Source of the DNA: Vibrio parahaemolyticus
Lineage (GTDB): Bacteria > Pseudomonadota > Gammaproteobacteria > Enterobacterales > Vibrionaceae
DNA: 64,000 nt
Direction: 5' to 3'
NCBI RefSeq assembly: GCF_900460535.1
Contig: NZ_UHIL01000001.1
Coordinates: 2,666,001 to 2,730,000, forward strand
Shown one piece after another: positions 28,790-36,945 of this stretch. Under the pieces are notes generated by a model. That model did not search any database. It had not been told where the DNA came from and saw only the letters and a program-made list of their open reading frames with translations. Each line of letters starts with the position of its first letter. Within the stretch, counting starts at the first letter, position 1. A program made the translations under genes and the position numbers.

Positions 28790-29974
28790 TTATCCCGGAT
28801 GACCATCCACACGAGGGGTCACGAGCATCATACCAAAGTGCCACACAAACAGCCCAAACGCGACAATCCACAATCCGCCGCTGATATCAATCCACAGCAT
28901 CATGTTCGCTGGGTCAAAGATCACGGCGAAACTGCGAACCAAAGCAGCCGCGGTAATCGCCGCAAACGCAAGGCCCATGTTTGGCCCTTTGTAGATCATG
29001 CGACCGGTGTGCCCCATCGTCACGCGCGCGATCATCGCCAAAATCAAACCGCCTAACGCACCTATCGCAAACAGGTGAATGAGGTTATGGCTGGCAAATG
29101 CATCTCCCCAAGCGCTTCGCAAAATTAAGCTTAGTGGCAAACACAAATACGCTGCATGCAGCGACCACACTAAAGGCTCGCTGAGGGTTAACCAAGGTTT
29201 CCAGCGAACAAAACGCACCAACTGAGCAACACCTGCAAACAGCATCAACGGATTGCCTAGTTCTGCAAACGTCACGGGGAAAAAGCTCAGCACAAATAGC
29301 ATTACCAACGGCAAGTTCGCGAACCAATCTAACCACGGCAGTGGTTGTGCTTTTTCGAAATTAAATCGACGAGCAGTAAAAAATGGAATCACACGTCCAC
29401 CCATCACCGACAATAACAACGTAAACCACCACAACATCGCCTGCCACACAGCAGAAGAAGTAAACGGCGGCATGCCTTTTATCGTCGCGTAGCTTGCAAA
29501 GTTCGCAAAGATGGCCAAAAGGAACAGAGGCACAAAAAATAAATTACGCCACCCTTTGGCTCGATAAACACGAATGCCTACCTCATAGGCAACAAACAGT
29601 AAAAATACCGCTTCAATGCTGCTGGTTAACCACAAGGGTACTGGCGTCCAAAGCAATATTCTAGGTGCTAACCACAAGCCAAATATGACCAAAAGCGTGT
29701 AATGCTTGGTGCCATTAATACCCGTCCAGTTTTGTACAGCAGTCAATACAAAACCAACCACAATCGCCATCGAAAAACCAAATAACATTTCATGCACGTG
29801 CCACCACAATGCCGGTACAGCTAATGCGTTTGGCTGTCCGGTTTGGAACATCCACACCCACAACGCAATCGCAACAATGGCGTAAATCGACCCAAACAGA
29901 AAAAACGGCCGAAAGCCTAATCGCAGCCATGCGGGGATTTTTTCTTCCACTTTTTTATCGGTGATGTTCAGCAT
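28790..29974 (-). CDS. nnrS: NnrS family membrane protein (nitric-oxide stress)
   Basis: NnrS proteins are haem- and copper-containing membrane proteins that protect against nitrosative stress; in V. cholerae nnrS is repressed by NsrR and helps growth under NO. The 394-residue product has about 12 membrane segments and family stretches LRLGFRPFFLFGSIYA, ALWWHVHEMLFGFSMAIVVG (with probable haem-ligand His residues) and HLFAIGALGGLILAMIARVT. A 23-base palindrome upstream matches the NsrR operator pattern. Single gene, ending at the bidirectional terminator. Confidence 0.9.
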   Translation of the reverse strand: MLNITDKKVEEKIPAWLRLGFRPFFLFGSIYAIVAIALWVWMFQTGQPNALAVPALWWHVHEMLFGFSMAIVVGFVLTAVQNWTGINGTKHYTLLVIFGLWLAPRILLWTPVPLWLTSSIEAVFLLFVAYEVGIRVYRAKGWRNLFFVPLFLLAIFANFASYATIKGMPPFTSSAVWQAMLWWFTLLLSVMGGRVIPFFTARRFNFEKAQPLPWLDWFANLPLVMLFVLSFFPVTFAELGNPLMLFAGVAQLVRFVRWKPWLTLSEPLVWSLHAAYLCLPLSLILRSAWGDAFASHNLIHLFAIGALGGLILAMIARVTMGHTGRMIYKGPNMGLAFAAITAAALVRSFAVIFDPANMMLWIDISGGLWIVAFGLFVWHFGMMLVTPRVDGHPG

Positions 29975-30036
29975 TATCTTGCCCTCAAGCGTCTCTCGAT
30001 GCTGGTTAACTCAACTACGATGTTGATGCTACCATA

Positions 30037-30059
30037 AACATGCATAAAAAATACATGTT
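30037..30059. promoter_or_regulatory. NsrR-like operator upstream of nnrS
   Basis: AACATGCAT (30037-30045), five A, then ATACATGTT (30051-30059): a 9-5-9 imperfect palindrome of the same length and core (ATGCAT...ATACAT) as known NsrR sites. It is 63 bases upstream of the nnrS start. Confidence 0.7.
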
Positions 30060-30159
30060 AAAAATAAGATTATACTTAAGGGGTAAAGTTTGAGCTTCAT
30101 GGGCTGGTTAGGTATAAACAGTCCAAGACACAAAAAATGAGTTAAGGGATGCAACGAAG

Positions 30160-30711
30160 ATGTACATATTTGGCTATGGCAGTTTAATCAATTCCGCGTC
30201 GCGCAAGTTAACAGGACAAACGGGAGAGGCCATTCCCGTCATTGCTCATGGACTGGTTCGCTACTGGGGAAAGATTGATGACAGCTACACTCTGTCTCCA
30301 CTGGTTGTGAACCAAGGCAATGGACAGGTCAATGGCGTTTTACTCGAAGTGAATGAAGAAGCTCTCGCAGAATTCGATCGCCGTGAACGTGGCTATCATC
30401 GTATTCAAATTCAGCCAGATCAAATCGAAACGGACGCGAACTTTAACCAAGGACATGAGATTTGGGTTTACGTAAAAGACGAGCCACTACCACCGTGCGC
30501 AAACAGCCCAATCATGCAAAGCTATGTTGATACCGTGCTAGCAGGTTGCTTGGAGGTATCCCATGCATTTGCGGAGCATTTTGTGCGTCACACCATTGGC
30601 TGGCACCACGCGAAAGAAAATGACCGCCACCAACCCAAATACGGCAACCTTGCAGGCGTGCAAGAGCACCATTACGAGTTGATTGATAATCTGATTGCCC
30701 AAAATTCGTAG
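30160..30711 (+). CDS. Gamma-glutamylcyclotransferase-family (AIG2-like) protein
   Basis: A 183-residue protein with the fold-defining N-terminal motif MYIFGYGSLINSASR, GVLLEVNEEALAEFDRRERG (with the likely catalytic Glu in the EFDRRE region) and a C-terminal helical part. Members cyclise gamma-glutamyl compounds, releasing 5-oxoproline; the actual substrate here is unknown. It is monocistronic, with a bidirectional terminator shared with ygjH. The longer C-terminal half than in small YtfP-type proteins is normal for the bacterial group with GWHHAKENDRHQPKYGN. Confidence 0.8.
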   Translation: MYIFGYGSLINSASRKLTGQTGEAIPVIAHGLVRYWGKIDDSYTLSPLVVNQGNGQVNGVLLEVNEEALAEFDRRERGYHRIQIQPDQIETDANFNQGHEIWVYVKDEPLPPCANSPIMQSYVDTVLAGCLEVSHAFAEHFVRHTIGWHHAKENDRHQPKYGNLAGVQEHHYELIDNLIAQNS

Positions 30712-30727
30712 CTCAATCCCATCTATA

Positions 30728-30757
30728 AAAACAGCTCTAAACTAAGAGCTGTTTTCA
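30728..30757. terminator. Rho-independent terminator, bidirectional
   Basis: AAAACAGCTCT (30728-30738) pairs perfectly with AGAGCTGTTTT (30745-30755) between convergent genes. Confidence 0.9.
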
Positions 30758-30780
30758 CAATAGAGCGACCAATGAACTGA

Positions 30781-31139
<359 letters not shown>

Positions 31140-31144
31140 AAAAA

Positions 31145-31162
31145 GATAACGTTTACACTATC
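31145..31162. promoter_or_regulatory. GalR-type operator between ygjH and galR
   Basis: GATAACGTTTACACTATC contains the AACGTTTACAC half of the GalR/GalS operator; the reverse complement is GTGTAAACGTTATC. It would give autoregulation of galR. Confidence 0.6.
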
Positions 31163-31289
31163 AGTAAGCTTAATAAATACAAGTGGTAAAGATCTCATTT
31201 CCGAAAGCAAATCTTCTATCAAATTGCACTTATTACACAATGGGTGTTTAATACTTTCAGTCAAAATTTTTAGCCACTAAAGGTTCTAT

Positions 31290-32288
31290 ATGGCAACGAT
31301 CAAGGATGTCGCGAAAGAAGCAGGTGTTTCGGTCGCAACGGTTTCTCGCGTGATCAACAAGTCCCCAAAAGCCAGTCAATCATCGGTAGAGTCGGTCACC
31401 AAAGCAATGAGCAAATTGGGTTACAGACCCAATGCCGCAGCTCGCGCACTGGTGAGTCAAAGCACAAATACCATGGGTGTGTTGGTGAGTGATGTGTCCG
31501 ATCCTTTCTTCGGCACGCTGGTCAAATCCGTCGATAATGTCGCGCGCGAAAATGGCAAACATATCTTGATTGGCAACGGTTACCATAATCCAGAAGATGA
31601 GCGTCAAGCCCTAGAATTACTGATCAACAGCCGTTGCGATGCAATAGTCATCCACTCGAAAGGCTTATCTGATGAGGAGCTAATTGGCTACGCCCAAGAA
31701 GTGAAAGGTATGGTGCTTATCAATCGTCATATCCCAGAACTGGCCGAACGTTGTATTTCCCTTGATAACCGTAAAGGAGCATTCCTCGCGACAGAATATT
31801 TAATTCGTCACGGGCATCGCAAAATCGCTTGTATTGCCTCATCCCACGATATCGAAGATACCGATGAGCGATTGCAAGGTTACCAAGCCGCATTGAAAGA
31901 ACATGGTATTGAGCTCTCCAAAAGCTACATCGAATACGGTGAACCCAACAGTGATGGTGGCGAAGTTGCGATGACCAACCTGTTAACCAAATCTTTGGAG
32001 ATTACTGGAGTGGTGGCCTACAACGACTACATGGCCGCTGGCGCACTCGCAGCGTTAGATCAAAATGGCATTGACGTACCAAGTAAGGTTTCTATGGTCG
32101 GGTTCGATGATGGCTTGATCGCCCGCTTTGTTCACCCTAGCTTGACTACTATTCGCTACCCAATCGAGATGATGGCAGAACGCGCCGCCCGTTTGGCTTT
32201 GGCGCTGTCTCGTGACGAAAAAGTTGAAGATGAAACCATTATTTTTAGCCCAACGTTAGTACGAAGAAATTCTGTTGAGCGTTGTTGA
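31290..32288 (+). CDS. galR: LacI-family galactose repressor
   Basis: A 332-residue LacI-family regulator with the N-terminal helix-turn-helix (ATIKDVAKEAGVSVATVSRV, then hinge helix YRPNAAARALVSQ) and a periplasmic-binding-like effector domain (NTMGVLVSDVSDPFF...VGFDDGLIARFVHPSLTTI). Overall it is closest in memory to E. coli GalR/GalS (343-346 residues). GalR-type operators occur in front of galE and sglT and near galR itself, which supports the assignment. The effector should be galactose. Confidence 0.85.
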   Translation: MATIKDVAKEAGVSVATVSRVINKSPKASQSSVESVTKAMSKLGYRPNAAARALVSQSTNTMGVLVSDVSDPFFGTLVKSVDNVARENGKHILIGNGYHNPEDERQALELLINSRCDAIVIHSKGLSDEELIGYAQEVKGMVLINRHIPELAERCISLDNRKGAFLATEYLIRHGHRKIACIASSHDIEDTDERLQGYQAALKEHGIELSKSYIEYGEPNSDGGEVAMTNLLTKSLEITGVVAYNDYMAAGALAALDQNGIDVPSKVSMVGFDDGLIARFVHPSLTTIRYPIEMMAERAARLALALSRDEKVEDETIIFSPTLVRRNSVERC

Positions 32289-32303
32289 TACATGCGTAAA
32301 ATG

Positions 32304-33008
32304 TTAGCGCGAAGCATTCACTAAAACATGTAATGGCGCAGATGAAAGGCCAAACAAGCAATTAATCTGTGCTAGATATAGTTCGGCAGTCGCTATCGCA
32401 TCATTTAGTGCGTTATGGGCTTGATATGTTGGTAGGTTGAGTTCCTTTCGAATTGAACTTAACCGCCAGTCAGACCGAGTAGGTCTCAGTTGGGTGCGAT
32501 ATTGCTCGATTTTTAATGTATCTAACCATATTAATGGCAACTTCAAATTCTGGTACTTCATCTTGATGTATTGCTCTAAAAACCTCTGCTCCATAATGCA
32601 GCCATGTGCAACAAGAATTTTACCAGCAATTACATCCAGCAACTGAGTGAAAGCAGCTTGTTCTGAAATCCCCGATATATGCAACGTTTCAGGCCTAATA
32701 TGGTGAACTTTGACTGACTCATGACAAATATCAATTGCATGATTAATGAAGACATGACGTGCACTATTTAGACGAATATTGCTGTTTCGAATTTCGACCC
32801 ATCCAATACTGATTACTCTATCTACTTCAGGATTAAATCCTGTCGTTTCAAAGTCCAAGACTAACGTGTCTAACTCTCTAGCATCCGATAAAGCGCCAGG
32901 TAAAGGCGTATTTCCTATAGAGTTAAATACATCTGGCAAGCTAGATTTTTCTAGTTCTCTGCGCACGTGTTCTAGATGTTCAATTGACTGGAATGAGTAG
33001 CCAAACAT
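32304..33008 (-). CDS. DEDDh 3'-5' exonuclease domain protein (DnaQ-like)
   Basis: A 234-residue protein with an N-terminal helical extension of about 45 residues and a DnaQ-like exonuclease domain. Motif I is LDFETTG (D52, E54), motif III is HNALNDA (H198, D203). Motif II reads HGCIMEQRFL where HNxxFDxxFL is usual, so the catalytic Asp is replaced by Glu (E140). The ATG at 33006-33008 comes one base after the TAG of the upstream DUF294 gene and has no ribosome site, so translation is probably coupled; an in-frame TTG four codons earlier is the alternative. Such nucleases are found paired with DUF294 proteins beside SSS symporters in Pseudomonas. Strongly AT-rich. Confidence 0.75.
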   Translation of the reverse strand: MFGYSFQSIEHLEHVRRELEKSSLPDVFNSIGNTPLPGALSDARELDTLVLDFETTGFNPEVDRVISIGWVEIRNSNIRLNSARHVFINHAIDICHESVKVHHIRPETLHISGISEQAAFTQLLDVIAGKILVAHGCIMEQRFLEQYIKMKYQNLKLPLIWLDTLKIEQYRTQLRPTRSDWRLSSIRKELNLPTYQAHNALNDAIATAELYLAQINCLFGLSSAPLHVLVNASR

Positions 33009-33009
33009 A

Positions 33010-34851
33010 CTAAGAGCCAAATTTCATTTTTAACGTGTCTTGATAACCGCGTATTATGCGAAAAGCATCTTTGAGGTGTTGTCTTTCAAAGCTGCCAAAA
33101 TGCTCAGGAAATATAGCATTCGTTACTGGCTTTCCACCTTGTAAGCATTGCAGATGATGTGAGTAACGTAATTGCGTTACATAACGATAAGTCCCTATCA
33201 AGTCTTGATGTGAAGTGCTATTAATCAATCCTGTATCATACGCAAAATCGAATCTTTCTTCCGTTGACAACATTCCTCCGCCTTTATGAAGAGCATAAAT
33301 TCTAGCGATATCGACCAACAGACCAATCGCAGACTTTTTAATATTCAGCGATTTTTCGTTGTGACCATTATTTTCTAACACTAAGTTATTGAATATCCCT
33401 AGTGGTGGACGGTGTGATATTAAATTTCTAACTAAGGCTGCGATTAAATGAGGGTTATTTTTGGTACACCGCTCGCGTTCCCTATTTAGTTCATCAAATA
33501 GTGACCTATCCCCGGAAATAAAGCGCACTTCAAGAAAGACATTAAGATTTAGTAACATATTGTATTCTGGATTGTTTGCCCATTTTCTGTAGAGCTGCTT
33601 CCAGATGAATAATGGCTGATTCCACTTTGGTGTAGCCGCCATAAAACGCCCATTACACAAAGGATACCCGCATTCCGCTAATCCTTTACATATATACATA
33701 GCAAAATGTCGAAAATAAATTCGGTCACTTTCTGTTGCTGAGTCATCAAGTACTAAAGCGTTATCTTGATCAGAACCTAAGTGAACCTCTCCTCTCGCAT
33801 GCGAACCCGCCGCTAGCCAAGCATAATTACAAGGAGGTAAACCCACGTTTCTTTCTGCTAATTTAATCAATCGACAGGTAAAGGCATCATAAATCATCAT
33901 TAAAACTTGCCCAATTACATTGGCTGGCAAATGCGATTCTATCATCGCCTCAAATACTGCCTGACGTTCTTTTACTAACAATGAAAGCGATTCTAAACTA
34001 TTACACTTACTGATTTTTTCAATCAAAAAAACAGCCTGGATGCCATGCCTCTGAACTAACTCTTGAGGGCTAATCAAACCTAAAACCTGTTTATTTTTGT
34101 CAAGAACAGGGATATTACGAATATTGTGTTTCATCATCAGATTGAGCGCAGAAATAACGGGCTCATTTTGGTCAACACTCTGAGGATGGGCGTTCATAAT
34201 ATCCTCAACAGGTCTATAGATATTAAACGCCTCAGCAACCACTCTACTTGTCATGTCAGTCTCGGTAACCACTCCAACCAATGCATTGTCATTGGTAACC
34301 AAGGCACAAGTGCAGCCTTTTTTACTCATGATTTGTGCCACTTGCTGGATACTTTGGTTTGTATGCACCACCACAACATTATGATTGGCTAAATCTTTAG
34401 CCCTTTTAAAAAACAGGCTTTTTTCTACTTGTGAATACTGTGCATTAATACTTGAAGTGAGACGTTGACTTGCACGGATTGCAACCTGGTTAACAACATT
34501 TTCAAAATTCGAAACTTCTTTTAGTAAAAACGCATAATTAATTTTATATATTAAACAATTTTCAATGGTTTTTACTTTATATTTATCCTGTTCTAAATTA
34601 AATCCAAATACATCATTTTCGCCTAATCTAGCTCTTAATTCACCATTAGGAAATCTCTGTTCGATAACTCCAGCTCGAATAATATATAAATTTTTTCCTT
34701 CAGGCATAACTAAGGAGACACTCTCTCCCTTTCCCCAATAAACAATATCTGTGTTCGTAGCGATAGCATCAAGAACATGGTCAGGAAGTAAATGAAATGG
34801 CTCTATCGTTTTAAAAAAAGAAACGACATTTGGCAGCAAGGTTGAATCCAT
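33010..34851 (-). CDS. cNMP-binding / double CBS / DUF294 nucleotidyltransferase-like signalling protein
   Basis: A 613-residue soluble protein with domains in this order: cyclic-nucleotide-binding-like domain (about 10-125, LYIIRAGVIEQRF...GENDVFGF), two CBS domains (about 155-210 and 215-272, LVGVVTETDM and HNIRNIPVLDK), then the DUF294 nucleotidyltransferase-like region (GSHARGEVHLGSDQDNALV, residues 349-367, with the GS..R.E..DxD metal site) and its C-terminal helical domain. The architecture is that of a widely conserved family with no known substrate. It lies between sglT and the exonuclease; sglT has its own terminator, so this is probably a two-gene unit. The gene is very AT-rich; for example 34501-34560 has 10 G+C in 60 bases. 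Confidence 0.8.
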   Translation of the reverse strand: MDSTLLPNVVSFFKTIEPFHLLPDHVLDAIATNTDIVYWGKGESVSLVMPEGKNLYIIRAGVIEQRFPNGELRARLGENDVFGFNLEQDKYKVKTIENCLIYKINYAFLLKEVSNFENVVNQVAIRASQRLTSSINAQYSQVEKSLFFKRAKDLANHNVVVVHTNQSIQQVAQIMSKKGCTCALVTNDNALVGVVTETDMTSRVVAEAFNIYRPVEDIMNAHPQSVDQNEPVISALNLMMKHNIRNIPVLDKNKQVLGLISPQELVQRHGIQAVFLIEKISKCNSLESLSLLVKERQAVFEAMIESHLPANVIGQVLMMIYDAFTCRLIKLAERNVGLPPCNYAWLAAGSHARGEVHLGSDQDNALVLDDSATESDRIYFRHFAMYICKGLAECGYPLCNGRFMAATPKWNQPLFIWKQLYRKWANNPEYNMLLNLNVFLEVRFISGDRSLFDELNRERERCTKNNPHLIAALVRNLISHRPPLGIFNNLVLENNGHNEKSLNIKKSAIGLLVDIARIYALHKGGGMLSTEERFDFAYDTGLINSTSHQDLIGTYRYVTQLRYSHHLQCLQGGKPVTNAIFPEHFGSFERQHLKDAFRIIRGYQDTLKMKFGS

Positions 34852-34869
34852 ATGACACTCTTTTAATTA

Positions 34870-34900
34870 GAAAAACTCCGCTCAAAAAAGAGCGGAGTAT
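34870..34900 (-). terminator. Rho-independent terminator of sglT
   Basis: ACTCCGCT pairs with GAGCGGAGT across a T-rich loop, followed by TTTTTC on the minus strand, just after the sglT stop codon. Confidence 0.85.
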
Positions 34901-34914
34901 AATAAAGAATGGTT

Positions 34915-36546
34915 TTACCAGAACAATGTATATAACACTGCCAAAACAATCATTATGCCGTAAGCAGCGATATTAAAGCTTCGATCTGTTACAAACATCG
35001 ATGATGTAACACTAATACCTTTAGGATCATCATCATTAATTGATGTGCTCAAACTTGTAAATGCGATAACAACCATTGTAAACAATAATGTGTATAGCAT
35101 TTGATCCATAAATGGCATGGAAAGTGGCATAAATTTCAAGAACAAGGCAAATGGTATTGATGCTACTACACCAATAATAGCCCCTTTACTGGTTGTTTTC
35201 TTCCAGAATAAGCCAAGTAAGAATACAGCCAAAATGCCAGGACTAACTAAACCTGTATATTCTTGGATGTATTGGAATGCTTGGCCAATACCACCTAACA
35301 TTGGGGCAATTAGGCAAGCAATAATTAGTGCCACCACAGCTGCAGTACGCCCAATATTCACCAACTTGTGGTCACCTGAGTCAGGAGAGATATACTCTTT
35401 GTAAATATCCATAGTGAAGATAGTGGCTGTTGAGTTAAGCATTGATGCTAGTGAAGAAACAATTGCAGCAGCAAGAGCTGCAAAAACAACACCTTTAACG
35501 CCAACAGGCAAGAACTGAGTTAGCCAAGGGTATGCTTTATCCGCATTAGCAGCACTTGGAAGGTTTGTTGCTGCAATATCACCAAGGCTTGCCATTAGTT
35601 GTGGGTCAGAAGTAATAACGTAAGCGGCAATACCTGGCAATACCACGAGAAACGGAACGATAAGTTTCAAGAACGCTGCAAAAACAATACCTTTCTGAGC
35701 TTCCGATACTGATTTTGCAGCAAGCGTTCTTTGAATAATGTACTGGTTAAAGCCCCAGTAATATAAGTTTGCTACCCAAAGACCACCAATTAATACGGCA
35801 ATACCAGGAAGGTTCATGTATTGTGGATTACTTTGATCCAAGATCATCTCAAAGTGGCCTGGAGCGGCATCGACCATTTTAGACAACCCAGCGAACCAAC
35901 CGTCCGTACCACCAATAAAACTCACTGCCATGTAGGTAGTCATAAAACCACCCAAAACTAAGAAGAACACTTGGATGACATCGGTCCATACTACTGCCGA
36001 TAAACCACCGTAAATTGAGTACACCAACGCAAACAGCGCAAGACCTAGAATTGAGTACATCAACGGAATACCCAAAATGGTTTCGAGAGCCAAACCACCT
36101 AAATACAGTACTGAAGTTAGGTTTACAAAAATGTACAAGGAAATCCAAAAAACGGCCAAAATTGTTTTTAGTTTTTTATTGAAGCGTTTTTCAACAAATT
36201 CAGGAATGGTATAGATTCCTTTTTCAATGAAAATAGGTAGAAAGTACTTACCAACAATAATCAATGTTATTGCCGACATCCATTCATAAGATGCGATAGC
36301 CAAGCCGATTGAATAGCCTGAACCAGACATTCCTATAAATTGTTCCGCAGAAATATTTGCAGCAATTAGCGAAGCACCGACAGCCCACCAAGGCAAAGAT
36401 TTTCCCGCCAAGAAATAGTCTTCCGTACTTTTCTGAGTGCCTTTTTTATCACGAGATACCCAAAGTCCGACCCCAATGATAATTGCGACATAAATGGCGA
36501 AGACCATTATGTCGATAAAGCTTAGACCATGTTCTATATTCGACAT
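34915..36546 (-). CDS. sglT: Na+/galactose (glucose) symporter, vSGLT
   Basis: Sodium-coupled galactose importer of the SSS family, the bacterial model for human SGLT1. Started at the ATG 36544-36546 the product has 543 residues, as the V. parahaemolyticus protein. At that numbering the sodium-site residues A62, I65, S364 and S365, and the sugar-site residues Q69, E88, N260, Y263 and K294, are all present. The open frame extends 18 codons upstream, but that part overlaps a GalR operator, and AGGA is eight bases before the chosen ATG. It has LeuT-fold membrane segments throughout and stops at LYTLFW, followed at once by a terminator. Downstream of the gal genes but with its own control region. 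Confidence 0.96.
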   Translation of the reverse strand: MSNIEHGLSFIDIMVFAIYVAIIIGVGLWVSRDKKGTQKSTEDYFLAGKSLPWWAVGASLIAANISAEQFIGMSGSGYSIGLAIASYEWMSAITLIIVGKYFLPIFIEKGIYTIPEFVEKRFNKKLKTILAVFWISLYIFVNLTSVLYLGGLALETILGIPLMYSILGLALFALVYSIYGGLSAVVWTDVIQVFFLVLGGFMTTYMAVSFIGGTDGWFAGLSKMVDAAPGHFEMILDQSNPQYMNLPGIAVLIGGLWVANLYYWGFNQYIIQRTLAAKSVSEAQKGIVFAAFLKLIVPFLVVLPGIAAYVITSDPQLMASLGDIAATNLPSAANADKAYPWLTQFLPVGVKGVVFAALAAAIVSSLASMLNSTATIFTMDIYKEYISPDSGDHKLVNIGRTAAVVALIIACLIAPMLGGIGQAFQYIQEYTGLVSPGILAVFLLGLFWKKTTSKGAIIGVVASIPFALFLKFMPLSMPFMDQMLYTLLFTMVVIAFTSLSTSINDDDPKGISVTSSMFVTDRSFNIAAYGIMIVLAVLYTLFW

Positions 36547-36580
36547 CAGTTTCATCCTGTAGTTTTGTTTACGCCGCAAA

Positions 36581-36596
36581 GTGTAAACGTTACCAC
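36581..36596. promoter_or_regulatory. GalR operator upstream of sglT
   Basis: GTGTAAACGTTACCAC is a full 16-base match to the GTGNAANCGNTNNCAC form of GalR/GalS sites, 35 bases before the sglT start. Confidence 0.8.
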
Positions 36597-36721
36597 TCAA
36601 ATGAAATGTAACTCAAATCACACATATTGATACATATTACGCTAAAAACCTTATAACGAGCTAAAGATCACAAATATTAAGAGAAGTGTCATTTAATTAA
36701 AACTCTCTAAAATCAACAAAA

Positions 36722-36737
36722 ATGTAAACGATAACAA
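36722..36737. promoter_or_regulatory. Second GalR-like site upstream of sglT
   Basis: ATGTAAACGATAACAA matches one arm well and the other partly. It is about 140 bases from the first site, a distance that would suit a repression loop. Confidence 0.45.
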
Positions 36738-36852
36738 TAAAGGTAAAACGAAGAGTAATAAGTAGGAAATTACGGGGATCATCCACCGTACAGTATTGTG
36801 TCGAAAGTGAGGTAAGTGATTTAAACTTCCTAGTAAAAATACATATCAAAAA

Positions 36853-36880
36853 CAAAAAAGGTGGGCATGTAGCCCACCAT
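36853..36880 (-). terminator. Rho-independent terminator of the gal operon
   Basis: On the minus strand GGTGGGCT and GCCCACC form a stem followed by TTTTTTG. A second palindrome TTGCAGC/GCTGCAA (about 36900-36924) lies between galM and it. Confidence 0.88.
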
Positions 36881-36945
36881 AACACCCAAAGTCGTTGGAG
36901 TTGCAGCATCGCTGCCGCTGCAAGTTCAAAGGGTAGAAGTGCTAT

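Larger units (their letters stand above)
36547..36945. other. Control region between galM and sglT, 399 bases
   Basis: No gene. It contains two GalR-like sites (36581-36596 and 36722-36737), the galM terminator and an AT-rich stretch between. A 70-codon minus-strand frame (36697-36909) runs through the terminator and an operator and is not real. Confidence 0.6.

Noticed and set aside
36547..36600. N-terminal extension of 18 codons on sglT
   Set aside because: It overlaps a full GalR operator, and the 543-residue start reproduces the known residue numbering.
36697..36909. 70-codon frame upstream of sglT
   Set aside because: Runs through the gal operon terminator and a GalR-like site; no features.
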